DNA of 56,115 nt, from contig DYIZ01000021.1 of the NCBI GenBank assembly GCA_020723385.1, positions 1 through 56,115 of the forward strand, read 5' to 3'. Under the pieces are notes generated by a model that did not search any database, was not told the DNA's origin, and saw only the letters and a list, made by a program, of their open reading frames with translations. Shown here in pieces: positions 8,667 to 16,583 of the stretch. The translations under genes and the position numbers were made by a program. The DNA comes from Candidatus Aquidulcis sp. Lineage in GTDB: Bacteria > Chloroflexota > Anaerolineae > Anaerolineales > UBA4823. How positions within the stretch are numbered: the stretch's first letter is position 1; each line of letters starts with the position of its first letter.

Positions 8667-8949
8667 GCCTGGCTTCCTTCAATGATTGACGCTGCGCTTC
8701 CAAATGACGCAAAGCTTCGACTTCCATCCACCAATCGAGATTGTCGAGCGTTTCTTCGATTTCCCCGGCTTTGAATTTACGTTCAAAATCATCCGAAGTC
8801 ATGCTGTAACGCGTTTCGTAAGGTTCGAGCGCTTGACGAGTGCGTTGTATCGCGTGATCGAGCAGTTTGGCCTCGCGTTTAATAGCCGACTCAAGTAATG
8901 GTTTGAGGCGTCTGGCGTCATTTGTGCGAACGGTTACTTGTTGAAGCAT
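8659..8949 (-). CDS. TumA-like antitoxin of a TumA/TumE pair
   Basis: A 96-residue, charged and mostly helical protein (LLESAIKREAKLLDHAIQRT...FEETLDNLDWWMEVEALRHLEAQ). It sits directly upstream of and overlaps the DUF6516 toxin frame, the standard order for this type of toxin-antitoxin pair. The start is set at MLQQVTV because GAGGAG lies 8 nt upstream. Identification rests on gene order and the tryptophan-rich acidic segment seen in antitoxins of this type, so it is a family-level call. No separate DNA-binding domain is evident. It may be retained because a functional or leaky toxin remains, or simply be recently orphaned. Confidence 0.6.
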   Translation of the reverse strand: MLQQVTVRTNDARRLKPLLESAIKREAKLLDHAIQRTRQALEPYETRYSMTSDDFERKFKAGEIEETLDNLDWWMEVEALRHLEAQRQSLKEARLD

Positions 8950-8984
8950 AATCCTACTCCTCGCGCCGGTTAACGCGCACAATT

Positions 8985-8990
8985 ATTATA
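8985..8990 (-). promoter_or_regulatory. -10 box of the toxin-antitoxin operon
   Basis: TATAAT on the minus strand, 35 nt before the antitoxin ATG. The -35 region is not recognisable. Confidence 0.45.
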
Positions 8991-9033
8991 CCGCTGGATC
9001 GAGATAAAATCTCATATCACGCGTTTACCAGAA

Positions 9034-10809
9034 TTAATCCTCGAACCCCATGCTGTACAGCGCCCAATACGCCCCCTGCTGCGCCAACAACTCGGCATGT
9101 GTGCCCTGCTCAGTGATACGCCCGTCTTGAATGACGACGATGCGGCTGGCGTTGATAACCGTAGAAAGCCGGTGGGCGATGACGAACGCCGTGCGGCCTT
9201 TCAACAGCCGCGCCAGCGCCGCCTGGATGATGCGCTCGGTCTGCGTATCCACGGACGATGTGGCCTCATCAAGAATGAGAATGCGCGGGTCGGCCAGCAG
9301 GGCACGCGCAAACGAGATGAGCTGCCGCTGCCCCACCGAAAGCGCCAGCCCGCCCTCCTCGACCTGCGTGGCGTAGCCATCCCGCAGATTGCTGATGAAC
9401 TCATGCGCCCCCACTGCAAGCGCGGCTGCCTCGATCTCGGCGTCAGTCGCCTCCAGCCGCCCAAAACGGATGTTCTCGCGCACCGTCCCGTTGAACAGGA
9501 ACGGGTCTTGCAGCACAATGCCCATCTGCCGCCGCAGGCTTTGCTGCGTCACTTCCCGCAGATCGTGACCGTCAATGATTACCCTGCCTGCCGTTGAATC
9601 GTGGAAGCGGGCGATGAGCTTGACCAGCGTGGACTTGCCCGCCCCGGTCTCGCCCACCAACGCCACCGTCTCGCCCGGCTGAACGTGGAGGTTGATGCCG
9701 CTCAAGACGGGAGCGGGGTCATCGGAATAGTGGAAATCCACCCCATCGAAGATCACCTCGCCCCGGATGGTGGGCAATTCCTGGGCCGCGGGGGAATCTT
9801 GCACCTCGACCGGGGTGTCCAGCAGCCCGAAGATGCGCTCACCGCCCGCCATCGTGGATTGGAACGTATCGTAACGCTGGCTGAGATCGCGAATCGGCTC
9901 GAAGAAGCGGTCAATGTACAGCACGAACGCCACCAGTACCCCCGGCGTAATGGACTCCCCGAGCACCGCCGTTCCCCCCAGCCAGACGATGAGCGCCGTC
10001 GCTGTTGTCCCCAACAAATCAATCACCGAGGGATACGCCGCGGCGATGCGCGCCGCCCGCAGGTTGGTATCCCGATTATTGCGATTCACATCGTCTCGAA
10101 AGCGGGCATAATTGATGTCTTCGCGCGAGAACGCCTGCACCACCCGCACTCCGTTTATATTCTCAGCCAGCACCGAATTGACCCAACTGATGGCCGCCCG
10201 CACCTTGCGGTAATTTTCCAGCGCAAACCTTTTGAACCAGATGGTCGCGGCGACCATCAATGGGATGGTCACAAACGTGATCAGCGACAGGCGCACGTTC
10301 ATCCCCACCATCACGATGATGATGCCGATCAGCGTGAAAAGATCGCGGGCAATTGCCAGTACCGCCCAGGTGATGAACTCGCGCAGCACGCCCACATCGT
10401 TGATCACCCGTGTGATCACGCGCCCCACCGAGTAGCGGCTGTAAAATGACAGCGAAAGCTGCTGCAAATGCCCGAAAAGCGCCGTCCGCAGATCGAAGAT
10501 GATAGATTGCCCCACTCGAGACATGATGTTCACCCGGCTGTAGATCGAAACCCATTGGAGGGCGATCACCAGCAGGTAGAGCAGCGCTGCGGTGCGCACC
10601 ACTTCCAGCGAGCCGGCGCGCAGCCCAGAATCAATTGCAATCTTCACAAAATATGGCCCAGCCACCGACATTGCTGAAGAAACCAGCATTAACAGTAAAC
10701 AGAAAAACAACTGCCAGCGATACGGCTTCGCAAACCCGATCAGCCGCCGGGTCACATTGGGATCGTACCCTTTCATCAGGGTGTCGTCGGAGGGGGGAGG
10801 AGTGGGCAT
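9034..10809 (-). CDS. ABC half-exporter, subunit with degenerate signature motif
   Basis: A 591-residue type IV ABC exporter half-molecule: six-helix transmembrane domain (about 30-320), then the nucleotide-binding domain with Walker A GETGAGKST, Q-loop, signature LSVGQRQ in place of LSGGQ, Walker B LILDEATSSVD with the catalytic Glu, and H-loop AHRLST. The altered signature suggests it forms half of a heterodimer, with one of the two composite ATP sites catalytically weak. The other half is probably the exporter at 12514-14352, whose Walker B Glu is replaced by Asp. The start could also be the internal Met in LMKGYDP. Substrate is unknown; lipids or drugs are typical for the family. Confidence 0.9.
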   Translation of the reverse strand: MPTPPPSDDTLMKGYDPNVTRRLIGFAKPYRWQLFFCLLLMLVSSAMSVAGPYFVKIAIDSGLRAGSLEVVRTAALLYLLVIALQWVSIYSRVNIMSRVGQSIIFDLRTALFGHLQQLSLSFYSRYSVGRVITRVINDVGVLREFITWAVLAIARDLFTLIGIIIVMVGMNVRLSLITFVTIPLMVAATIWFKRFALENYRKVRAAISWVNSVLAENINGVRVVQAFSREDINYARFRDDVNRNNRDTNLRAARIAAAYPSVIDLLGTTATALIVWLGGTAVLGESITPGVLVAFVLYIDRFFEPIRDLSQRYDTFQSTMAGGERIFGLLDTPVEVQDSPAAQELPTIRGEVIFDGVDFHYSDDPAPVLSGINLHVQPGETVALVGETGAGKSTLVKLIARFHDSTAGRVIIDGHDLREVTQQSLRRQMGIVLQDPFLFNGTVRENIRFGRLEATDAEIEAAALAVGAHEFISNLRDGYATQVEEGGLALSVGQRQLISFARALLADPRILILDEATSSVDTQTERIIQAALARLLKGRTAFVIAHRLSTVINASRIVVIQDGRITEQGTHAELLAQQGAYWALYSMGFED

Positions 10810-10824
10810 GGGGTCGAGTAAGGG

Positions 10825-10864
10825 GGTAAACTGGTAATTAGGTAATCAGGTAAACAGGTAAACA
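10825..10864. repeat. Octamer array GGTAAWYA
   Basis: Five consecutive 8-bp units (GGTAAACT, GGTAATTA, GGTAATCA, GGTAAACA, GGTAAACA) upstream of the ABC gene. Confidence 0.85.
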
Positions 10865-10943
10865 GGGACCGCCTGGCTCAGAGCCTTCAACAGCACTGTT
10901 CGTAGTAGGCGCTTGAGCGCCGCCGGCAGTCGCTACCAGCACT

Positions 10944-10992
10944 TGCTGAATGCTGACCGCTGAAAGCTGATTGCTGAATGCTGAAAGCTATA
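10944..10992. repeat. Heptamer array TGCTGAA
   Basis: Seven consecutive 7-bp units (TGCTGAA, TGCTGAC, CGCTGAA, AGCTGAT, TGCTGAA, TGCTGAA, AGCTATA). The rsmF stop codon at 10988-10990 lies in the last unit. Confidence 0.85.
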
Positions 10993-12517
10993 GCCATTGC
11001 AGCCCGCGTGGGTAATGATTTTTGACGATGCCCTGCACGCGCTTGCCCCAACCGAGGGGAAAGGCGAGGGGCGACTCACTCCCCCCATCGGTGTTCTCCC
11101 GATGGGAGTAGACGGAGGGGGGTAGAGCAACGGCGACGACCATCCATCCCGCCTCGCCATCGGAGCGCAATGTCATTCCACGCAGATACGCCTGCACTTC
11201 GGGGCTGTCGGCGGGCAGGGTCAGCACACGCTGAATACCGGAGGCCGCCAGGCCCATCGCCAAGGCGTGCGCTGGCTCGAAGCGATCCTTCTTGACCATG
11301 CCCAGCCACCAGCCCGGATGCACCACGCGCAATCCACCGAGATCGGGCAACCCCTCGGGCAGGGCATACAGCCGCGCACCGATTTGCGCCACCCGGTCGG
11401 TTTCGGGAACGTCAGCCAGCGTCTCCCTGCAAAAAGCATCGAATGACCGCTGACTGCCGACCGCCGACCGTTGACCGATGACCGTTGACCGTCTACGGTC
11501 TGCCGTCCTCGGTCTCTCGTCCCCGGTCTCCCGTCCCGTCTTTCTCATCAACGCCACGAAATGCCCCTCGCCGGGGGAAGTATGCGGCCATAATCGGGTT
11601 GCGAGTGGCAAATTGAAGGTTGCAGGGCCTGCCCTGAGCTTGTCGAAGGGTTGAAAATTGAAAGTTGTAAGATCAACCTTCAACCTGCAACCTTCAACTT
11701 TCAACGATGTCTCAACCGATTCAAACTCGGTGTGTTCTTCGAGAAACCCGCCAACAACCGCCTCGTCTTCCTCCGGGGCGAAGGTACACGTCGAGTAGCA
11801 CAACCAGCCGCCGGGGCGCACGAGGCGCGCCGCGTAGTGCAGAATCGCCGTCTGGCGCACGGCACACCCGGCAATCATCGCCTCGCTCCAGCCCTCGATG
11901 GCGGCGCGATCCTTGCGGAACATGCCTTCCCCCGAGCAGGGCGCGTCCACCAGCACCCGGTCGAAGAACGGCCCAAAGAAGGCCGCCAGCCGCTCCGGCG
12001 TCTCGTTGACGATGGCCGTATTGTGTACGCCCCACCGCTCCAGGTTGGCGACCAGATGACCGACGCGCTTGGTCTTGATCTCGTTCGCCACCAGCAGCCC
12101 CTGGTTTTGCATCAGGCTGGCAAGATGGGTGGTTTTCCCGCCGGGGGCGGCTGCCAGATCGAGGACACGCTCGCCGGGCTGGGGGGCCAGGATTTCGGCC
12201 ACCGCCTGGGCATGCGGGTCTTGCAGATAGTATAACCCCGCGGCGTGGTAGGGATGTTTTCCGGGGCGATCTTCGTCGGAGACGAGGAAGCCAGCAGGGG
12301 AGTAAGTGATAGGGGATAAGGGGAAAGGGGAAATGGCCTCGAATTGAGCGGGGGTCAGCTTCAGCGTGTTGACGCGCAGCCCGTGAGTGGGCGGCGAATC
12401 ATAAATCGTAGCAAACGCCGGATACTCATCGCCCAACAGCGCCGCCATCCGCTCCAAAAAGCGCGGCGGAATGACTGAAGGCTGATTGTTGACCGCTGAC
12501 CGCTTCTTTTCGCTCAT
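10988..12517 (-). CDS. rsmF: RsmF-type rRNA (cytosine-C5) methyltransferase with repeat-derived insertions
   Basis: A 509-residue NOL1/NOP2/Sun methyltransferase that uses SAM to make 5-methylcytosine in rRNA. The RsmF N-terminal domain (PPRFLERMAALLGDEY...GLRVNTLK) is followed by the Rossmann domain with DLAAAPGGKT. The catalytic cysteines are in DAPCSGEGMF and CYSTCTF. A PUA-like C-terminal region follows. Its length is swollen by in-frame repeats: a heptamer patch near FPLSPITYSP (12306-12333), heptamers plus a REP encoding FDKLRAG (11613-11709), fourteen heptamers (11444-11541) and a 63-bp palindromic element (11063-11125). All keep the frame and fall outside catalytic motifs. The start overlaps the stop of the upstream ABC gene as ATGA. 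Assignment to RsmF rather than another NSUN protein rests on the N- and C-terminal domains. Confidence 0.88.
   Translation of the reverse strand: MSEKKRSAVNNQPSVIPPRFLERMAALLGDEYPAFATIYDSPPTHGLRVNTLKLTPAQFEAISPFPLSPITYSPAGFLVSDEDRPGKHPYHAAGLYYLQDPHAQAVAEILAPQPGERVLDLAAAPGGKTTHLASLMQNQGLLVANEIKTKRVGHLVANLERWGVHNTAIVNETPERLAAFFGPFFDRVLVDAPCSGEGMFRKDRAAIEGWSEAMIAGCAVRQTAILHYAARLVRPGGWLCYSTCTFAPEEDEAVVGGFLEEHTEFESVETSLKVEGCRLKVDLTTFNFQPFDKLRAGPATFNLPLATRLWPHTSPGEGHFVALMRKTGRETGDERPRTADRRRSTVIGQRSAVGSQRSFDAFCRETLADVPETDRVAQIGARLYALPEGLPDLGGLRVVHPGWWLGMVKKDRFEPAHALAMGLAASGIQRVLTLPADSPEVQAYLRGMTLRSDGEAGWMVVAVALPPSVYSHRENTDGGSESPLAFPLGWGKRVQGIVKNHYPRGLQWL
11063..11125 (-). repeat. 63-bp coding palindromic element, copy A (inside rsmF)
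   Basis: On the minus strand this stretch matches 53 of 63 positions of 23779-23841 without gaps. Its core is the hairpin CCCATCGG / CCGATGGG. It is translated as LPPSVYSHRENTDGGSESPLA, in the same frame as the copy in the helicase-associated protein. Confidence 0.85.
11444..11541. repeat. Fourteen-unit degenerate heptamer array within rsmF
   Basis: Fourteen consecutive 7-bp steps drift from TGACCGC through CGACCGT and TGACCGT to CTACGGT, CTCTCGT and CTCCCGT. Read on the minus strand they encode an Arg/Ser/Thr-rich loop between the methyltransferase and C-terminal domains of RsmF. Confidence 0.85.
11613..11709. repeat. Heptamers plus REP within rsmF
   Basis: Units TTGAAGG, TTGCAGG, then a 24-bp REP (CCTGAGCTTGTCGAAGGG core, 11627-11650), then TTGAAAA, TTGAAAG, TTGTAAG, and four inverted units of type AACCTTC. 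All are in frame in RsmF; the REP encodes FDKLRAG. Confidence 0.85.
12306..12333. repeat. Short heptamer array GGGGAAA within rsmF
   Basis: Four 7-bp units (GTGATAG, GGGATAA, GGGGAAA, GGGGAAA) that encode FPLSPIT on the minus strand near the RsmF N-terminal domain. Confidence 0.7.
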
Positions 12518-14352
12518 CCCCCCTCCATCCGATGCGCTTTCACTTTCGGCGCGCCGTTCGTCTTGAGCGTCTCCATCTCCTCGCGGAAGCGTTCCTGGTC
12601 GCGCAACTGTAAATCGTAGATGTCGCGGTACAGCCCGCCGCGCGCCAGCAGCTCGGCGTGAGCGCCCTGCTCGACGATGCGCCCATGATCCATCACCAGG
12701 ATGATGTCGGCGCGGCGCACAGTGGACAGGCGGTGGGCGATGACGAACGTGGTGCGGCCCTCCATCAACCGGTCGAGCGCCTTTTGGATCAACCGCTCCG
12801 TTTGCATGTCCACGCTGGAGGTCGAATCATCGAGAATCAGGATGCGCGGATTCATCAACAGGGCACGCGCGATCGCAATCCGCTGGCGCTGGCCGCCGGA
12901 AAGCGTTATCCCTTTCTCGCCAACGACTGTATCATACCCATCGGATAATTCGGAGATAAATTCGTGCGCCTGAGCGGCTTTGGCAGCTTCCACCACCTCG
13001 TCCAGCGAGGCATCAGGCCGCCCGTAGGCGATATTTTCGCGAATGCTCACCGAGAAGAGCAGCGAGGTTTGCAGCACGATGCCGATCTGCCGCCGCAGGG
13101 CAACCAGGTCGCATTGACGCACATCGCAACCGTCCACCCGCACTTCGCCAGCGGCGACATCGTAGAACCGGGGGATGAGATTCACCAGCGAGGTTTTACC
13201 GCTCCCCGTCGGCCCAATCAGCGCCACAATCTGGTTAGGCTCCACCGTGAGGTGAATATCCTCCAGGGCTTGCGCCGTCTCGCCCTGGTAATGAAAGTCA
13301 ACGTGGTCGAACTCAACTTTGCCGGCCATCCCCCTGTCCCCTATCCCTTTTCCCTTCAAACCAGGGGATATGGGATAGGGGGAAAGGGGCGAACGGATTT
13401 CCGGCGCGGTATCCAGAATCTCGAAGGTGCGCTGCGCGCCGGCAACCGCTTCCCCGGCGGCGTTGACAAGCCAGGTGAGCTGCCCCACCGGCCCGGCGAG
13501 CAGCAGCAGGTACCCATTAAAGGCCACCAGCTCGCCGATGGTGATCTCGTTGCGCAGCACCATCGGCCCGCCAAACCACAAGATCAGGATTGTACCGACG
13601 GTGATGAGAAAGGTCGTGGTTGGCATGATTTTCGCCCACTCACGGATGACGCGCACGCGGGCGTTGAACAACGTCCGGTTGGCTTTGCCAAAACGCTCGA
13701 CTTCGTACGGCTCGCGGGCGAAGGCGCGTACCACCTGCACCCCGCTGACGTTTTCCTGCAAACGGGCAGACAGGTCGCCCAACGCGTTATCTACGGCGTA
13801 GAAATATTTGCCGATGCGCCGCCCGAAATCGGTGGTGATCAGCGCCAGGGGGATCAGTGGGAGCAGGGCAATCGGGGCCAGGCGGGAATTTTGGATGAAA
13901 AGCAGGGTGGTGATGCCCACCATCAGCACGCCCACCCGAATCAGCTCGACCACCCCGGAGCCGGTGAAGCGCTCGATGGCGCGCACATCCTCGATGCAGC
14001 GGCTGATGAGCTGCCCGGCCTGCGAATGATCGTGATAACTGAATGGCAGGCGCTGGATGTGATCGTACAGCCGGTTGCGCAAATCGTAGCCGATGTGAGT
14101 GGCGATCCACTCGCCGAGGTAGCGCTGCAAGTAAGTGAATCCGGCATGGGCGACGCCAATGCCGAAGATCAGCAAGGCGGTGTTGACCAGGAAACCCACA
14201 TCGCCCCGCACCAGGCCGATGTCTATCACACGCTGGATGAGGGCGGGCAAAACCAGGTTGAGGCCGGTGAGAACCAGCAGGGTCAACAGGTTAACGAGGG
14301 TCTGCGCCCAATAGCGGCGCAGGAAATGACGCAAGCGGAACAAAGATTTCAT
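12514..14352 (-). CDS. ABC half-exporter, subunit with Asp in place of catalytic Glu
   Basis: A 612-residue ABC exporter half-molecule: six transmembrane helices (about 10-310) and a nucleotide-binding domain with Walker A GPTGSGKTS, intact signature LSGGQRQR, and H-loop AHRLSTV. The Walker B segment reads ILDDSTSSVD, so the usual catalytic Glu is Asp. This change marks the degenerate ATP site in heterodimeric exporters such as TM287/288. The complementary defect (LSVGQ signature) is in the other half at 9034-10809, so the two probably pair. A heptamer array at 13331-13387 inserts a Pro/Gly/Lys loop between the transmembrane and ATPase domains. The start is set at MKSLFRL; an upstream TTG is possible. 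Confidence 0.9.
   Translation of the reverse strand: MKSLFRLRHFLRRYWAQTLVNLLTLLVLTGLNLVLPALIQRVIDIGLVRGDVGFLVNTALLIFGIGVAHAGFTYLQRYLGEWIATHIGYDLRNRLYDHIQRLPFSYHDHSQAGQLISRCIEDVRAIERFTGSGVVELIRVGVLMVGITTLLFIQNSRLAPIALLPLIPLALITTDFGRRIGKYFYAVDNALGDLSARLQENVSGVQVVRAFAREPYEVERFGKANRTLFNARVRVIREWAKIMPTTTFLITVGTILILWFGGPMVLRNEITIGELVAFNGYLLLLAGPVGQLTWLVNAAGEAVAGAQRTFEILDTAPEIRSPLSPYPISPGLKGKGIGDRGMAGKVEFDHVDFHYQGETAQALEDIHLTVEPNQIVALIGPTGSGKTSLVNLIPRFYDVAAGEVRVDGCDVRQCDLVALRRQIGIVLQTSLLFSVSIRENIAYGRPDASLDEVVEAAKAAQAHEFISELSDGYDTVVGEKGITLSGGQRQRIAIARALLMNPRILILDDSTSSVDMQTERLIQKALDRLMEGRTTFVIAHRLSTVRRADIILVMDHGRIVEQGAHAELLARGGLYRDIYDLQLRDQERFREEMETLKTNGAPKVKAHRMEGG
13331..13387. repeat. Inverted heptamer arrays within the ABC gene
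   Basis: CCCCTGT, CCCCTAT, CCCTTTT, CCCTTCA followed after four bases by AGGGGAT, ATGGGAT, AGGGGGA, AAGGGG. The two halves are complementary, and both are translated in the linker between the two domains of the exporter. Confidence 0.8.
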
Positions 14353-14436
14353 AGGCCAAAGACGACCGCAGATCGCCAACTGCCGGTGAGTGAGAAGACC
14401 GGCGGTTTGCGATCAGCGGTCGCGAAGAGGAATAGA

Positions 14437-14856
14437 TCAGTGATCTTCGGGCTTTGTCAGCTCGAAGGTTGTTTCTGCCCGGTCAACCACCGTGCGCTCG
14501 GGCAGCTTGACATCCTCGGGAGAAACCTGGGGGGCGAAGAACAGCGTCGCCGCAGCGATAAAAGAAGGCGCGCCGACCTCCGCCGGTAGTTGATTCTCGG
14601 CAGGCGGAGGCCTCCGCAGGTGGAGGGTCACATCGAGCTTGCGCGTCATCGTCTCGATGATGGTGGTTTGGGCAACTTCTTCGCCGCCAGCGTCGGTGAT
14701 GACAATGTCGAAGCTGGGGCGCTTCTGGAACGGGTCAACTTCCAGGCTGACGCGCACGCGCCGCCCATCGGGGTACGGCTCGACCGTGAAGGCGCGGATA
14801 CGCACCTCCTCGGGAGGCAGGGGGATTTCGTTGGGGTCCTGGAAGAAGAGGTCCAT
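14437..14856 (-). CDS. Hypothetical protein, about 139 residues
   Basis: I do not recognise this family. The protein is soluble, acidic and beta-rich by eye (RVRVSLEVDPFQKRPSFDIVITDAGGEEVAQ; TRKLDVTLHLR). It begins MDLFFQDPNEIPLPPEEVRI, has no signal peptide and shows no catalytic signature. It lies immediately upstream of the ABC exporter gene on the same strand, about 85 nt before it. A twelve-unit heptamer array abuts its start codon, so promoter and ribosome binding site are not clear. Coding character is supported by the frame and by conserved-looking alternating hydrophobic residues only. Confidence 0.6.
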   Translation of the reverse strand: MDLFFQDPNEIPLPPEEVRIRAFTVEPYPDGRRVRVSLEVDPFQKRPSFDIVITDAGGEEVAQTTIIETMTRKLDVTLHLRRPPPAENQLPAEVGAPSFIAAATLFFAPQVSPEDVKLPERTVVDRAETTFELTKPEDH

Positions 14857-14860
14857 GGTT

Positions 14861-15006
14861 TCAGTTGTCAGTTGTCAGTTAGCAGTTATCAGTTATCAGT
14901 TGTCAGTTATCAGTAATCAGTTGTCAGTTGTCAGTTGTCAGAAATCAACGATGAGTCGTTTGTTGCACTGTTCACTGATTACTGATCACTGATCACTGAT
15001 CACTCA
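14861..15006. repeat. Heptamer arrays TCAGTTG and ACTGATC
   Basis: Twelve consecutive 7-bp units of TCAGTTG/TCAGTTA type run from 14861 to 14944, followed after 30 bases by about four ACTGATC units (14974-15001). The DUF1015 stop codon at 15000-15002 lies at the edge of the second array. No gene is seen between. Confidence 0.9.
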
Positions 15007-16316
15007 CTGATCTTCCGGCATTCCATGTAAAACCGTTTCTCGTGAGCTTCGCCCATCGAGAAGGTTTTACGGGGCAGGGCGCCGTCGAGGATGACGGTCT
15101 TGAACAGGTCGCTTTTGTCCATCGCGGGAACGTAGAAGCCGATGTTGCCGGGCTTGCTCCCCAGGCTGACAACGACTTCATTGCCATGAACGTAATCAAT
15201 TTTCTCAGCGCCGCCGCCTTTGATGAATGGGTCGAGGAAGGCTTGCAGCGTGCCAACCGGCAGGTTGGAGGTGGGATTGGCGATCTCGATGAGGCCGAAG
15301 CCTTTGTCGCTGACGACGCCGATGGCCTGCTTAGGGCCGCTGGCTTTGTCCACCCGGCTGACCATGGTTTTCGCGTCAGCCAGCGGGGTGAAGGTGTAAT
15401 TACCACCAAAATGGGCATTCATCTCGGCCAGGATGTCACGCTTCAGCCCGAACAGGATGCGGTGAATCGGCTCGAAAACCAGCGCTTCGTCGTGGACGTT
15501 TTCGATCTCGACCAGGGCGTAGCGCGCCGGGTGGTTCATTCCAACCTTGGCTTTTATCTTTTCCCAGTAGGCCTTGGCAGTCGCCAGGGAGTGGTTGCCG
15601 TCGCCCATGGCGAAGAGCAGCACCGGCAAATTTGTAGCGACGCCATACTTGGCGGCGAACGTCTCGGGGCGCGCCAGCGCTTCGAGGGCCTGAACCGCCT
15701 GCTCTTCGAGGTCCGCCGGGACGAGATAACCCGCCAGGTGGCCGCTGTTTTGCATCAAATCGAAATTGTAGCGCGGGGTCAGTTTCCCTTTGGCCGCCGC
15801 AATCGGCTCGATGACAGTGCAGGCGGGATCGTCAATCAACACGAGAATGTGGGGCAGCTCCATCGCCGCGCCGTCGCGGATTTTGACGCGCGGCGGGATG
15901 CGCTCGATGATGGTGCCTTCGGTGGCGCGGATCAGGCTGGTGGAGCCTTTCGAATAGTCGTAACGCTCCAGGTCGAGCGCCAGTACCAGCCCTTTGCGGG
16001 TGTGCCCGCCCACGGTGCGCTCAACGTAGACGAAATTCTCGCTGGTCTCGAAGATTCCGTCGGTGAGATATTGACGCATGGTGTTCTGAATGCGGTGGAT
16101 ACGGTCTTCGACGCCGGGCTGTTCGAGGTGGACCTCGGGCAGGATGAGATTGAGCGTCGAGGGGGCGCTGCCCACGAACTGGCCGGCTTTGGCCCAGTAT
16201 TCAGGCTGCGAGGTGAACTGGTCGCAGGCGATGACGGCCCATTTTTTCAGATCAATACCCGGCTTGGGCAGCAAGATTTTGGGGATTTGCACGCCAATAG
16301 CGTCGTGAGTTTTCAT
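15000..16316 (-). CDS. DUF1015 family protein
   Basis: A 438-residue cytoplasmic protein of the DUF1015 (COG4198) family, recognisable from its opening (IGVQIPKILLPKPG...WAVIACDQFTSQPEYW) and the segment MGDGNHSLATAKAYWE. It matches the usual length (about 400-450). The biochemical role of this bacterial branch is not established; conserved His, Asp and Asn in GDGNHS suggest an enzyme. The ATG is preceded by CAGGAGACGAT. A -10-like TATAGT lies about 50 nt upstream in the 267-bp gap to the signalling operon. It appears to be transcribed alone, ending in heptamer repeats. Confidence 0.85.
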   Translation of the reverse strand: MKTHDAIGVQIPKILLPKPGIDLKKWAVIACDQFTSQPEYWAKAGQFVGSAPSTLNLILPEVHLEQPGVEDRIHRIQNTMRQYLTDGIFETSENFVYVERTVGGHTRKGLVLALDLERYDYSKGSTSLIRATEGTIIERIPPRVKIRDGAAMELPHILVLIDDPACTVIEPIAAAKGKLTPRYNFDLMQNSGHLAGYLVPADLEEQAVQALEALARPETFAAKYGVATNLPVLLFAMGDGNHSLATAKAYWEKIKAKVGMNHPARYALVEIENVHDEALVFEPIHRILFGLKRDILAEMNAHFGGNYTFTPLADAKTMVSRVDKASGPKQAIGVVSDKGFGLIEIANPTSNLPVGTLQAFLDPFIKGGGAEKIDYVHGNEVVVSLGSKPGNIGFYVPAMDKSDLFKTVILDGALPRKTFSMGEAHEKRFYMECRKISE

Positions 16317-16583
16317 ATCGTCTCCTGAGGGATGTGAGTTGCCCCACTATTTTACTATACTGTCCCCAGGTAACGCGGCGCGCTTCCTTTGCCTTACAGT
16401 TTTATCAAAGATTTGGCTCTCTCCAATCTGGTTTTACTACTCTCCTAAGCGATTTTCCAATGATCCCTGCAATACCGGAACCCCAGCGATCACCTGGTTT
16501 TCCACGCAGCGGGTGCTTTCGTCTACCAAACGTCGAACTGGAGCTATCACTGGTTTGATATGCGCCTTCCGGCAAACCTGGCA

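Noticed and set aside
12964-14589. 541-residue open frame on the plus strand
   Set aside because: It is antisense to the ABC exporter, whose motifs are intact; the frame is an effect of high GC.
15042-16328. 428-residue open frame on the plus strand
   Set aside because: It is antisense to the DUF1015 gene and shows no family pattern.
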